A stretch of 64,000 nucleotides of DNA from Caulobacter soli (GCF_011045195.1 NZ_CP049199.1:868001-932000), one strand, 5' to 3'. Counted from the first letter of the stretch, positions 34,475-44,094 are shown. A program made the numbers and translations. The notes: generated from the letters alone by a model not told the origin.

Positions 34475-34792
34475 ATGGCTAGCCCCGATCAGACGGAACG
34501 CTACCGCACCTTCGCGGCGTTCTACCCGTTCTACCTGACCGAACACCACAACCGCGTCAGTAGACGGCTGCACGTGATCGGCACGACCCTGGTCATCGCG
34601 GCCCTGGTCTGCGGTCTGGCCGTCGACTGGCGGTTCTTCGTCGCCGCGCCCCTGGTCGGTTAAGGCTTCGCCTGGGTGGGCCACTTCGTGTTCGAGAAGA
34701 ACCGGCCGGCCACGTTCAAGTACCCGCTCTACAGCCTGGCGGGCGATTTTCGGCTGTGGTTCGAGGTAGTGACGGGCAAGCGACCGTTCTAG
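34475..34792 (+). pseudogene. DUF962 (Mpo1-like) membrane protein with premature stop
   Basis: The frame begins MASPDQTERYRTFAAFYPFY and runs in a DUF962-type protein to PLVG. There a TAA at 34661-34663 replaces what is usually a tyrosine codon in the family. The same frame continues without interruption (GFAWVGHFVFEKNRPATFKY, then SLAGDFRLWFEVVTGKRPF) to a TAG at 34790. The full frame would be 105 codons. A single base change explains the break. DUF962 proteins are small membrane proteins; the yeast member is a 2-hydroxy-fatty-acid dioxygenase. Confidence 0.88.
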
Positions 34793-34894
34793 TTTCTCTT
34801 CGCAATCGCGATATTGCGTCGCAGCAAAACCCGGTTCATGATCGTTGGTAAGTCCAGAGCAAAATGGGCAAGAACGATAAACGGGAAGCGCAGG

Positions 34895-36883
34895 ATGACA
34901 GCCAAGCCGTTCCAGCACGCTCCTGACGCGCCTTGGATCTTCCGCACCTATGCGGGGCATTCCACGGCCGAGAAATCCAACGCGCTGTATCGGGCCAACC
35001 TGGCCAAGGGCCAGACCGGCCTGTCCGTCGCCTTCGACCTGCCCACCCAGACCGGCTACGACGCCGACCATATCCTGGCGCGCGGCGAGGTCGGCAAGGT
35101 GGGCGTGCCGATCAGCCATATCGGCGACATGCGCCAGCTGTTCGACCAGATCCCGCTGGAGCAGTCCAACACCTCCATGACCATCAACGCCCCGGCCGCC
35201 TGGCTGCTGGCGATGTACGTGGCGCTGGGCGACGAGCAGGGGGCCGACCGCAAGCTGCTGCAGGGCACCACCCAGAACGACCTGATCAAGGAATACCTCA
35301 GCCGCGGCACCTACATCTTCCCGCCGGGCCCGAGCCTGCGGCTGATCGGCGACATGATCGCCTGGTGCTATCGCGAGGTTCCGAAATGGAACCCGATGAA
35401 CGTCTGCAGCTACCACCTGCAGGAGGCCGGCGCGACGCCGGAGCAGGAGCTGGCCTTCGCCCTGGCCACGGCGATCAGCGTGCTCGACACCGTGCGGGCC
35501 GGCGGCCAGGTGCCCGAGGAAGACTTCGAGATCGTCGCCTCGCGCATCAGCTTCTTCGTCAACGCCGGCGTGCGGTTCGTGACGGAACTCTGCAAGATGC
35601 GGTCGTTCACCCGGCTGTGGGATCAGATCCTGCTGGAGCGCTACGGCGTGCAGGACAAGAAGGCCCGGCGCTTCCGCTATGGCGTGCAGGTCAACAGCCT
35701 GGGCCTGACCGAGCAGCAGCCCGAGAACAACGTCTACCGCATCCTGATCGAGGCCCTGGCGGTCACCCTGAGCAAGGACGCCCGCTGCCGGGCCTTGCAA
35801 CTGCCGGCCTGGAACGAGGCGCTGGGTTTGCCGCGTCCGTTCGACCAGCAGTGGTCGCTGCGCCTGCAACAGGTGCTGGCCTACGAGACCGATCTCTTGG
35901 AATACGAGGACCTGTTCGACGGCAGCCACGTGGTCGAGGCCAAGGTGGCCGAGCTGTCGAAGGGCGCGCTGGAACAACTGGCCCTGATCGACGAAATGGG
36001 CGGGGCCCAGAACGCCATCGACTACATGAAGAAGGCGCTGGTCTCCTCCAACGCCGCGCGGGTGCGCTCGGTCGAGACCGGCGACATGACCGTGGTCGGC
36101 GTCAACCGCTGGACCGACAGCGAGGCTTCTCCCCTGGCGGCCGGCGGCAAGGCCATCGAGACCGTGGATCCGCTGCTGGAAGCCGGCGTCGTCGAGCGGC
36201 TCAAGGCCTGGCGCGCGGTCCGTGATCCGGTCGCCGCCGAGGCCGCCCTGGTCGACCTGAAAGCCGCCGCCGCCGATGGCCGAAATATTATGGAACCCTC
36301 GATTATAGCCGCCAAGGCCGGCATCACCACCGGCGAGTGGGCCGGAGCCCTGCGCGAGGTGTTCGGCGAATATCGCGGCCCCACCGGCGTGGCCGTCGTG
36401 GTCTCCACCGGCGAGGCCGAGGACGTCGAGGCGGTGAAGGCCGAGGTCGAGCGCGTGTCCCAGGTGCTGGGCCGCACCCTGACCTATCTGGTCGGCAAGC
36501 CGGGCCTGGACGGCCACTCCAACGGCGCCGAACAGATCGCCACCCGGGCCCGCGCGGTCGGCATGGACGTGATCTATGACGGCATCCGCTCGACGCCGGA
36601 AGAAATCGTCCGCCGCGCCAAGGAAGGCCGCGCCCACGTGGTGGGCCTGTCGATCCTGTCGGGCTCGCACCTGGACCTGGTGCAGGAAGTCATCCGCGTA
36701 ATGCGCGCCGAAGGTCTGGGCCACATCCCCGTGGTGGCCGGCGGCATCATCCCCGAAGACGACGCCCTGATCCTCAAGCAGATGGGCGTGGCGCGGATCT
36801 ACACCCCCAAGGACTTCAAGATCACCGAGATCATGGGGGATGTGGTCAAGCTGGTGGAAGCGGCGGCGCTGGCTGAGGTTTAG
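34895..36883 (+). CDS. ecm: Ethylmalonyl-CoA mutase
   Basis: This B12-dependent mutase converts ethylmalonyl-CoA to methylsuccinyl-CoA in the ethylmalonyl-CoA pathway for acetate assimilation. The 662-residue product has the substrate barrel first (IFRTYAGHSTAEKSNALYRA, then GLSVAFDLPTQTGYD, and TSMTINAPAAWLLA) and a C-terminal B12 domain with DGHSNG (the DxHxxG cobalt ligand) and AGGIIPEDD. It lacks the separate small subunit of methylmalonyl-CoA mutase. I chose the ATG at 34895, preceded by GGGAAG. A short AT-rich stretch with rare codons (ATA) occurs near 36286-36312, close to the domain border. The stop overlaps the convergent MFS gene. Confidence 0.92.
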   Translation: MTAKPFQHAPDAPWIFRTYAGHSTAEKSNALYRANLAKGQTGLSVAFDLPTQTGYDADHILARGEVGKVGVPISHIGDMRQLFDQIPLEQSNTSMTINAPAAWLLAMYVALGDEQGADRKLLQGTTQNDLIKEYLSRGTYIFPPGPSLRLIGDMIAWCYREVPKWNPMNVCSYHLQEAGATPEQELAFALATAISVLDTVRAGGQVPEEDFEIVASRISFFVNAGVRFVTELCKMRSFTRLWDQILLERYGVQDKKARRFRYGVQVNSLGLTEQQPENNVYRILIEALAVTLSKDARCRALQLPAWNEALGLPRPFDQQWSLRLQQVLAYETDLLEYEDLFDGSHVVEAKVAELSKGALEQLALIDEMGGAQNAIDYMKKALVSSNAARVRSVETGDMTVVGVNRWTDSEASPLAAGGKAIETVDPLLEAGVVERLKAWRAVRDPVAAEAALVDLKAAAADGRNIMEPSIIAAKAGITTGEWAGALREVFGEYRGPTGVAVVVSTGEAEDVEAVKAEVERVSQVLGRTLTYLVGKPGLDGHSNGAEQIATRARAVGMDVIYDGIRSTPEEIVRRAKEGRAHVVGLSILSGSHLDLVQEVIRVMRAEGLGHIPVVAGGIIPEDDALILKQMGVARIYTPKDFKITEIMGDVVKLVEAAALAEV

Positions 36884-38256
36884 TCGCGTCCCAGCCGCCA
36901 GGCCGCCGCCAGTCCTACGACCGCCAACGGCGCGAACGCGTAGAACAGCCACAGCCCGTGGGCCACGCCGTTCGCCGGCTCGACGCCGTGGGCGAAGCCC
37001 AGGGCGTTGGCCAAGGCGCCCGCCGCCGCCGCGCCGACAGCGCCGCCGATCAGCTGGGTGGTGGGCACCGCGGCCGAGGCCAGGGGCTGTTCCTCGAGCG
37101 GCGCGCCGCCGATCACCCGCTTGGCCAGGAACGCCCAGCAGATCCCGAAGCCGCTGCCCAGGGTGACCATCGACAGGGTGATCCCGACCAGGCCGCCCAG
37201 CACCATCTCGTAAGCGCCCCAGGCCACGCCGGCCACGATCACCACGGCGCCGATGCGGATCGCCAGGCCCTCGTGCCGGGGCTTCAGCCCGGCGACCACG
37301 AACGAGAAGGCCGTCCAGCCCGCCGCGATGCCGCCGATCACATAGCCGCTCAGCAGCGGATCGGCGCCGTGCAGCACCTGGATGAAGGTGGGGCCATAGA
37401 CCGAAAAGCCGACCGTGGCGGCCTCGCAGAAGAAGATCACCATCAGGCCCAGGCCGGTGGCGGTGGCCAGGTCGCCGGCCGCGCGGGGCAGCAGGCGGTC
37501 GGCGGTGCGATTGTTGACCAGCAGCATGGCGGCCATGGCCAGGGCGCCCAGCACCGCGCAGACGGCCGCCGTCACCTGTCCGGGCACGACGCCGGCGGCG
37601 GCGATCAGGGTCACGCCGACGGTCAGCAGGGCCAACTGCCGCCCGGGGATGCGTCCGCCGTCCGGCGCCTTGGGCGCACTGGGCACCATGACCAGCACCG
37701 CGCCGACGAAGATCACGGCCTGGACCACGAAGAACCAGAACGCGCCGCGCCAGAAGCCCGCCTCGGCGAACAGCCCGCCGCACAACGGGCCGAGTAGGGT
37801 CGCCGCGCCCCAGACGCCGGCGATCGCGCCATAGACGCGCGGCCACAGGCTTTCGGGGAACATGGCGCTGATCGCCACGTAGCACAGCGAGACGATCGCC
37901 CCCGCGCCCAGGCCCTGGACCAGACGCCCGGCCACGAACATCAGGAACTCCGGCGCGCAGGCCCCCATGGCGCAGCCGATCGCATAGACCACGCCGGCCA
38001 GGGCGGTGGCGCGCCTCAGGCCGAAGCGGATCGACAGCTTGCCCGCGCAGGCGCCGGCCAGGATCGAGCCCAGCAGGAAGGCGGCGATCGACCAGCCGAA
38101 ATACTGATAGCCGCCGATCTCCTTGGCGACGCTGGGCATGATCGTCACCGTCACCAGGGTGTCGGCGGCGTTCAGCCAGATGCCCAGGCACAGCAGGGCG
38201 AAGCGCGGAGCCAGTTCGGCGTTCAGCAGGCCGCGCCAGCTGTTCGAGGGGGTCAT
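36880..38256 (-). CDS. MFS transporter (DHA2-like)
   Basis: The 458-residue protein has about 12-14 membrane helices, with the antiporter motif region LNAADTLVTVTIMPSVAKEI in the first helix and GKLSIRFGLRR (the A-motif between helices 2 and 3). It most resembles drug:proton antiporters. The substrate is unknown. It stands alone and overlaps the end of ecm by 4 bases on the opposite strand. Confidence 0.9.
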   Translation of the reverse strand: MTPSNSWRGLLNAELAPRFALLCLGIWLNAADTLVTVTIMPSVAKEIGGYQYFGWSIAAFLLGSILAGACAGKLSIRFGLRRATALAGVVYAIGCAMGACAPEFLMFVAGRLVQGLGAGAIVSLCYVAISAMFPESLWPRVYGAIAGVWGAATLLGPLCGGLFAEAGFWRGAFWFFVVQAVIFVGAVLVMVPSAPKAPDGGRIPGRQLALLTVGVTLIAAAGVVPGQVTAAVCAVLGALAMAAMLLVNNRTADRLLPRAAGDLATATGLGLMVIFFCEAATVGFSVYGPTFIQVLHGADPLLSGYVIGGIAAGWTAFSFVVAGLKPRHEGLAIRIGAVVIVAGVAWGAYEMVLGGLVGITLSMVTLGSGFGICWAFLAKRVIGGAPLEEQPLASAAVPTTQLIGGAVGAAAAGALANALGFAHGVEPANGVAHGLWLFYAFAPLAVVGLAAAWRLGRD

Positions 38257-38398
38257 GGGCGTCTCCAGGGAGGCGCTTGATGCCTGTTCCCGGCCCGGGA
38301 GCCAAGCTTCAAACCCTCCAGCTTCCGGGCGAGGGTTGTTTAGCGCGCGGTCCTAAGGCAAGGCTTGGCCATTAACCCTTTCAGGCGCTCCCCCGCCC

Positions 38399-39151
38399 AT
38401 GGCCTATCGCGTCCCGCGCCATCCGCGCGTCGAGCACCGCACGCGCCATCAGAACCGCCTGGCGGGGCTGACGGCGCTCGTGCTGCTGTGGTCGCTGGTG
38501 CTGGTCATGGCGCTGGTGGCCGAGCGCGGCATCGCGCGCCAGCACCTGCCGTGGAAGCCGCTGAGCATCGTCGATCCGGTCGGCATGGCCACGCGGATCA
38601 AGGCCGCGCGGGCGGGCGCCGATCCCGCCGCGTGCCGAGCGATCCTGCACAAGGCCGGCCTGACCTATGTCGACCTGCCGGAGAAGACCGACGGCGGGTT
38701 CTGCACGGTGCGTGACGCCCTGCAGATCGAGAGCGGGATGGCGCCCTTGTCGCCCACCGACGCGCCCATGGCCTGCAAGGAGGCGCTGGCCCTGTCGATC
38801 TGGGAGCGTCAGGTGGTGCAGCCGGCCGCCTATGAGGTGCTCGGCCAGGGCGTGGTCGGGCTGGAGCACTACGGCACCTATTCCTGCCGTCGGATGTACG
38901 GCAAGGCCGAGGGCCCGGTCAGCGAGCACGCCAGCGCCGACGCCATCGACCTGGCCGGCTTCAAGCTGGCCGACGGCCAGACGGTCTATGTGGCCCGCGA
39001 CTGGAACGATCCGGGCCCCAAGGGCCAGTTCCTGCGCCGGGTGCGCGATGGGGCCTGCCGGGTGTTCATCACCACCCTGAGCCCCGACTTCAACGCCGAA
39101 CACCACGACCACTTCCACCTGGACATGCACGGCTGGAACAAGTGCGCGTGA
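38399..39151 (+). CDS. Extensin-like C-terminal domain protein
   Basis: The 250-residue protein has one N-terminal membrane helix (LTALVLLWSLVLVMALV) and a periplasmic extensin-like domain. The zinc-peptidase pattern is visible in SEHASADAIDLAGF and EHHDHFHLDMHG, similar to D-Ala-D-Ala carboxypeptidases of the LAS type. Conserved cysteines (ACRAIL, GFCTV, YSCRR) may form disulfides. A role in peptidoglycan trimming is inference. The gene stands alone. Confidence 0.88.
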   Translation: MAYRVPRHPRVEHRTRHQNRLAGLTALVLLWSLVLVMALVAERGIARQHLPWKPLSIVDPVGMATRIKAARAGADPAACRAILHKAGLTYVDLPEKTDGGFCTVRDALQIESGMAPLSPTDAPMACKEALALSIWERQVVQPAAYEVLGQGVVGLEHYGTYSCRRMYGKAEGPVSEHASADAIDLAGFKLADGQTVYVARDWNDPGPKGQFLRRVRDGACRVFITTLSPDFNAEHHDHFHLDMHGWNKCA

Positions 39152-39189
39152 GGTAGGGACAGGCGCATGCGCCTGTCCCCGATCGGTGA

Positions 39190-39672
39190 TCACATCGTCC
39201 GCGCCACTTCGGCCATCTGGTCGGCGACGACGCCCCAGCCTTCGTGGAAGCCCATCTGCTCATGGGTCTTGCGATCCTCGACGGTCCAGTGGCGGGCGGT
39301 GGCGGTGTAGCGGGTCGTGCCGTCGCCCAGATCGTCGAATTCGACGGTCGCGACCATGAACGGCTTTCCGGCCGGGACCCAGGCCGGGCTGAAGGCGTCG
39401 GTGAAGACCAGGCGCTTGTTCGGAACGACCTCGAGATAGACGCCCGGGTTGGGGACCTCCTCGCCGTTTGGACCCTTCATGACGATCAGGCTGGAGCCGC
39501 CGGCGCGGATGTCCATCTCGGCGTGCGAGACGGTCCAGGGCTTGGGGCAGAACCATTCGTGCATGCGCTCGGGCGTGGTCCAGCACTTGAACAGCTTGTC
39601 GGCGGGCACGTCGATGATGCGGGTCAGAACCAGTTCGCGCTCGGCGATCGGGGAGGGGGCGGGGGCGTTCAT
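39190..39672 (-). CDS. SRPBCC family protein, AHSA1-like
   Basis: The 160-residue protein is a single START-like fold of the Aha1 C-terminal type (VLTRIIDVPADKLFKCWTTP, then HEWFCPKPWTV, and GFHEGWGVVADQM). Such proteins are common targets in stress or detoxification operons; the ligand is unknown. I chose the ATG at 39672, preceded by GGAGAGA. No ArsR regulator, a frequent partner, is next to it. Confidence 0.88.
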   Translation of the reverse strand: MNAPAPSPIAERELVLTRIIDVPADKLFKCWTTPERMHEWFCPKPWTVSHAEMDIRAGGSSLIVMKGPNGEEVPNPGVYLEVVPNKRLVFTDAFSPAWVPAGKPFMVATVEFDDLGDGTTRYTATARHWTVEDRKTHEQMGFHEGWGVVADQMAEVARTM

Positions 39673-39802
39673 GGCGTCTCTCCGGAAGGGGTCGTGGTGT
39701 TGTGCCCGAAGGACGGACGGCCTGTCCCGTCCCCGACAAGGTGCGCGAGAAAATTTGTCGATGCTTGACCCGCTGGCCACGCTGGGGCCAATGTGCGGTC
39801 AA

Positions 39803-39821
39803 TTCAAACAATCGTTTTGAA
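39803..39821 (+). promoter_or_regulatory. Putative fatty-acid repressor operator upstream of the SDR gene
   Basis: TTCAAACAATCGTTTTGAA is nearly palindromic and has the CAAAC-N4-GTTT core of PsrA-type sites. It shares 13 of its first 14 bases with the site at 181-200 and lies 19 bases before the SDR start codon. Confidence 0.45.
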
Positions 39822-39840
39822 AGCTTCGGGAACCGCCGCC

Positions 39841-40608
39841 ATGACCAGCCTCTTCGACCTCACCGGCAAGGTGGCGATCATCACCGGCAGTTCGCGGGGC
39901 ATCGGCAAGGCCATCGCCCAGCGCATGGCGCAGCAGGGCGCCAAGGTGGTGATCTCCTCGCGCAAGGCCGGGCCCTGCGACGAGGTCGCCGCCGAGATCA
40001 ACGCCCAGCACGGCGAGGGTACGGCGCTGTCGGTTCCCGCCAACATCGCCTCGAAAGACGACCTCCAGCGCCTGGTCGACGAGACGAAGCTGGCGTTCGG
40101 CCAAGTCGACATCTGCGTCTGCAACGCCGCGTCCAACCCCTATTACGGACCGCTGGGCGGCATCGCCGACGAGCAGTTCCGCAAGATCCTGGACAACAAC
40201 ATCATCAGCAATCACTGGCTGATCGGCATGGTCGCCCCGGAAATGCGGGCGCGGAAGGATGGGGCGATCATCATCGTCAGCTCGATCGGCGGCCTGCGCG
40301 GCAGCGTCACGATCGGGGCCTACAACATCTCCAAGGCCGCCGACTTCCAGCTGGCCCGCAACCTGGCCCACGAGTTCGGACCCGACAACGTGCGGGTCAA
40401 CTGCATCGCCCCGGGCCTGATCAAGACCGACTTCGCCAAGGCCCTGTGGGACGATCCGGTCACCCTGGAGCGGGCCACCAGCGGCGTGCCCCTGCGCCGG
40501 ATCGGCGAGCCGGACGAGCTGGCGGGCGCGGCGATCTACCTGGCCTCGAAGGCCGGAAGCTTCATGACTGGACAGGCCCTGGTGGTCGACGGCGGGGCGA
40601 CAATCTAG
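39841..40608 (+). CDS. SDR family oxidoreductase
   Basis: The 255-residue enzyme is a classical short-chain dehydrogenase with TGSSRGIGKAIA near residues 16-27 for NAD(P), CNAAS, the catalytic serine in IVSSIGG and the YNISK motif. It ends GQALVVDGGATI. The substrate is not fixed; its operator-like site, shared with a beta-oxidation gene, hints at fatty-acid or acyl-CoA metabolism. I chose the ATG at 39841, preceded by GGGAACC. Confidence 0.92.
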   Translation: MTSLFDLTGKVAIITGSSRGIGKAIAQRMAQQGAKVVISSRKAGPCDEVAAEINAQHGEGTALSVPANIASKDDLQRLVDETKLAFGQVDICVCNAASNPYYGPLGGIADEQFRKILDNNIISNHWLIGMVAPEMRARKDGAIIIVSSIGGLRGSVTIGAYNISKAADFQLARNLAHEFGPDNVRVNCIAPGLIKTDFAKALWDDPVTLERATSGVPLRRIGEPDELAGAAIYLASKAGSFMTGQALVVDGGATI

Positions 40609-40620
40609 AGTCTTCAAATC

Positions 40621-40745
40621 CGCTCATCCCGGCGAATGCCGGGACCCAGATGGATTAGCTTTGGGGTTGACGCCAAAAGCGTTGAGCTCTTCCAGTCAGC
40701 CACACCTCTAACGGATCTGGGTCCGGGCGTTCGCCGAGATGAGCG
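40621..40745. repeat. Inverted REP pair with 31-bp arms
   Basis: Arms at 40621-40651 (starting CGCTCATCCCGGCGAATGCC) and 40715-40745 are inverse copies with few differences, separated by 63 bases. This is the common CCGGGACCCAGAT class. The rest of the 295-base gap before the histidine kinase shows only a possible promoter region. Confidence 0.8.
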
Positions 40746-40903
40746 GAGTCATCAAGGCGCCGAGCGTCACTTTCGTGACGGTCAAAAGGGGCAATTTTTC
40801 CCGCCATGGCGATGGCTAGCGACCGAACGTCGCGCGGCGGCGATCTTAACTTTGAATACAGGCCCTTTTCGTACCTTGCCAAGGTTCACCAGGAAACCTC
40901 GGC

Positions 40904-43465
40904 TTGCGGCGCTACGTCCTGTTCCTCGCGGCGATCGCAACCCTGTTGACCGCGACCGGCGGCCAAGCCTTCGCCCTTTCGGCGCAGTCGGCCAAGCTGG
41001 ACGCCCTGTACCGCGAAGTCAGCCGCGACGAGATCAAGCCGCCGGCCCGCGAGAACGACGACATCGAGCGCGTGGGGCGCCGGGCGCTGAGACAGCATGG
41101 CGAAAAGCGCCTGTATGGCCTGTGGTCGGTGCTCTACGCCTACAAGAGCAACCAGGTCGAGCCGCAGTTCGACGACTGGGCTCGCCGCGTGCGACGCCTG
41201 GCCAAGGACGACAACGACGCCGAACTGCTGGCGCTGGTCGACCTGTTGCAGACGGCCTACCGCCACGAGTCGGGCGGTTTCCGCACCTTCAACGACGCCG
41301 ACTGGGTCCGCTACATGGACCGCTCGGGCCCCAACATTCGCATGATGGCCGCGGTCGAGCGCATCCGCACCCTGGGCCGTTCGGGGCAGTGGGCCGACGC
41401 CTCGCGCCTGGCCGCCGAGGTCATGGGGCAGCTGGAGCGCAAGGGCCCCATCGCCCGACCGCTGCTGGCCGAGGCCCACCAGGTGCATTCCTACACCCTG
41501 TCCTATATCGGCGATAAGGAAGGCGCGCTGGACCACATGAGCCAGGCCGCTCGCCTGGACGAGGGCAACGCGTTCTACATGCGCAAGGTCGAGCGCATCT
41601 ACGACATCGCCTACACCGCCGCCGAGGTGGGCGAGCTGGACGCCGCCGAACACTTCGCCAGCGTGCACCACCACATGACCCAGGCGGCCGGCGATCCGGA
41701 CCTGAAGACCTGGGATCGCTATCTGTGCGCTCGCATCGCCAACGCCCGCCACGCGCCGGCCCGGGTGCTGCGGTGCCTGGACGCCGGAGCCTTCGAGATC
41801 GCCCGCCCGACCAACCGCCTGACCGGCCTCAGCCTGCGCCTGCGCGCCCAGGCCCAGGCCGAGTTGGGCGACCCGGCCGCTGCCCGGGCCGACCTGGACG
41901 TGATCCGCGCCATCCCGGTCGAGACCCTGGAGCGCGACCCGCAGGCCGAGCTGCTGCTCAGCGCCTATATCGCCCTGGCCGAGCATCGCGGCGAGGACGC
42001 CTTCCGCCTGCTGGATCAATGGCGCCGGCAGGACCACGAGAAGACCCAGGCCGCCCTGTCGCGCAACGGCGCCCAGATGGCTTCGGCCCTGGAGACCGAG
42101 CTGCGGTCCAAGCGCGACGAAAGCCGTCGCCTGACCGCCGAAGTCGAGCTGAACCGCCGCCTGGCCCACGCCTCGATCATCATCGCCATGCTGCTGGGCG
42201 TGCTGGTGCTGGGCGGGGTGGGGTGGAGCTTCTATCTGCGCCGGGCCTCGGTGCGGCTGAAGGAGGCGCGCGGCCGGGCCGAGTCGGCCAACGAGGCCAA
42301 GTCCGCCTTCCTGGCCGTGATGAGCCACGAGCTGCGCACGCCGCTGAACGGCATGCTGGGCATGGCCCAGGCGCTTCGCACCGAAGCGCTGAACGCGCGC
42401 CAGCGCGAGCAGGTCGAGCTGATGATCGACAGCGGCGACACCCTGCTGGTGCTGCTCAACGACATCCTGGACCTGTCGAAGATCGAGGCGGGAAAGCTGG
42501 AGATCGCCCCGACCGCCGGCGACCTGGTCGGGGTGTGCGCCCGCCTGGTGGGCGGCTACCAGCCGACCGCGCGCGAGAAGGATGTCGAGCTGACCTTCAC
42601 CGTGCTCGGCGAGCCGCCGCCGATGCTGATGTTCGACGCCGTGCGGGTGCGCCAGTGCCTGGCCAACCTGCTGTCCAACGCCCTGAAGTTCACGGTGGTC
42701 GGGCGGGTGGACGTGGCCCTGGCCTGGGCGCCCGATCCCCAGACGGGTCGCGCGGGCGTGCGCCTGACCGTCACCGACACCGGCATCGGCATGAGCCCGG
42801 CCACCCTGTCCAAGCTGTTCGGCGCCTTCACCCAGGCCGACGCGTCGACCACCCGCACCTTCGGCGGAACGGGCCTGGGTCTGAACATCACCCGTCGCCT
42901 GGCCGAGCTGATGGACGGCGAGATCCTGGTCGACAGCGGCGAGGGCCGGGGCTCGACCTTCACGCTGACCTTCCAGGCCGATGTCGCCGCCTCGGGCGCG
43001 ACGGACGCCGGGGCCCCCGCCTTCGGCGCGGCCAGCGAGGACGAGGCCCTGTCGCCCCTGCACGGTCGGCGCGTGCTGGTGGTCGACGACCATCCGGTCA
43101 ATCGCCGGGTCATCAAGCTGTTCCTGGCCCCGTTCGACTGTGACCTGGTCGAGGTCGAGAACGGCCGCGAGGCCTTGGACGCGCTGGAGGCCGAGGTGTT
43201 CGACCTGGTGTTGATGGACGTCAACATGCCGGTGATGGACGGGCTGGAGGCCACGCGCCGCCTGCGCCGTGATCCGCGCTGGACGACGTTACCGGTCGTC
43301 GCCCTGACCGCCGACGTCATGCGCACCCAGATCGACACCTGCCTGGAGGCCGGCATGGACGCCCACATCGCCAAGCCGATCGACCTGCGCGACCTGGTGT
43401 CGGTGCTGGTCCAGGTGCTGGACCGACGGGGCGCGAACCCCGCCGCCGAAAGCGCCCAGGCCTAG
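40904..43465 (+). CDS. Hybrid sensor histidine kinase with TPR-like periplasmic domain
   Basis: The 853-residue protein starts with a signal peptide (VLFLAAIATLLTATGGQAFA) and a periplasmic helical repeat region of about 400 residues. A membrane helix follows near 423-441, then a short coiled coil, the phospho-acceptor helix MSHELRTPLNG (His near 475), an ATPase domain with TDTGIGM and GTGLGLNI, and a C-terminal receiver with VVDDHPVNRR and VLMDVNMPVMDG. The TTG start is preceded by AGGAAA. No response regulator lies next to it, so the signal goes to a distant partner. The sensed ligand is unknown. Confidence 0.92.
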   Translation: MRRYVLFLAAIATLLTATGGQAFALSAQSAKLDALYREVSRDEIKPPARENDDIERVGRRALRQHGEKRLYGLWSVLYAYKSNQVEPQFDDWARRVRRLAKDDNDAELLALVDLLQTAYRHESGGFRTFNDADWVRYMDRSGPNIRMMAAVERIRTLGRSGQWADASRLAAEVMGQLERKGPIARPLLAEAHQVHSYTLSYIGDKEGALDHMSQAARLDEGNAFYMRKVERIYDIAYTAAEVGELDAAEHFASVHHHMTQAAGDPDLKTWDRYLCARIANARHAPARVLRCLDAGAFEIARPTNRLTGLSLRLRAQAQAELGDPAAARADLDVIRAIPVETLERDPQAELLLSAYIALAEHRGEDAFRLLDQWRRQDHEKTQAALSRNGAQMASALETELRSKRDESRRLTAEVELNRRLAHASIIIAMLLGVLVLGGVGWSFYLRRASVRLKEARGRAESANEAKSAFLAVMSHELRTPLNGMLGMAQALRTEALNARQREQVELMIDSGDTLLVLLNDILDLSKIEAGKLEIAPTAGDLVGVCARLVGGYQPTAREKDVELTFTVLGEPPPMLMFDAVRVRQCLANLLSNALKFTVVGRVDVALAWAPDPQTGRAGVRLTVTDTGIGMSPATLSKLFGAFTQADASTTRTFGGTGLGLNITRRLAELMDGEILVDSGEGRGSTFTLTFQADVAASGATDAGAPAFGAASEDEALSPLHGRRVLVVDDHPVNRRVIKLFLAPFDCDLVEVENGREALDALEAEVFDLVLMDVNMPVMDGLEATRRLRRDPRWTTLPVVALTADVMRTQIDTCLEAGMDAHIAKPIDLRDLVSVLVQVLDRRGANPAAESAQA

Positions 43466-44094
43466 GCCGAAGCGGGGCGTGTCCGGCGGCCAAAAGCGCC
43501 GCGCAGATAAAGCTCGACCAGGATCAGGTTCGGGACCCAGGCCAGGAACGCCGACGCGCGATAGGCGTCCAGCGGATCCATGCCCAGCATCGGCAGCGCC
43601 ACGATGTAGATCCGCAAGGTGACCGCGGCGAAGGTCATGGCGAACGAGCGCAGCATCCAGGCGCGGTGGTCGTCGAAGCGCCGCGCCACGGCCAGCCGCC
43701 AGCCCTGGAGGTTGGCCGTGATCCAGCAGACGGCGAGGCTGGCGAAGCCGGCCGTGGCGATGGGGCCCTTGGTGGAGCCGAACGCCATGATCAGCCCGCC
43801 GACCCCGCCACTCAGGCAGCCGATCACGTAGATCCGCCCCAGCACGCGGTGCAGGACGGGGAAGCGTCGCCGCACCCAGGGCAGGAACTGGACCGGGCCG
43901 ACCAGCAGCGCCGTCGCCGCCCCCGCCACATGGACGTCCAGCCACGGCCGCGCGAACAGGTTGGCCAGGATGTCCGGCGCCAACGGCCCGATGCGCGGCA
44001 GATAGCGATAGGAAAACAGCGCCACGGCCGCGCTCAGCAGGGCGTACAGGGCCCAGAGGCTCCAGATCAGGGAACGGGTGAGGGGACGGGTCAT
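43462..44094 (-). CDS. DUF2306 membrane protein
   Basis: The 210-residue protein has about six membrane helices and the DUF2306 pattern WLDVHVAGAATALLVGPVQF, then LHRVLGRIYVIGCL, and DDHRAWMLRSFAMTFAAVTL. The histidines suggest haem or metal binding, but the function is unknown. Its stop overlaps the histidine kinase stop by 4 bases. It is divergent from a LytTR-type membrane regulator, a pairing often seen in this bacterial group. Confidence 0.88.
   Translation of the reverse strand: MTRPLTRSLIWSLWALYALLSAAVALFSYRYLPRIGPLAPDILANLFARPWLDVHVAGAATALLVGPVQFLPWVRRRFPVLHRVLGRIYVIGCLSGGVGGLIMAFGSTKGPIATAGFASLAVCWITANLQGWRLAVARRFDDHRAWMLRSFAMTFAAVTLRIYIVALPMLGMDPLDAYRASAFLAWVPNLILVELYLRGAFGRRTRPASA

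Noticed and set aside
34391..38305. A 1304-residue antisense frame across ecm and the MFS gene
   Set aside because: High-GC third positions keep antisense frames open; the composition is His/Gln/Arg/Gly-rich and the real genes on either strand have clear families.
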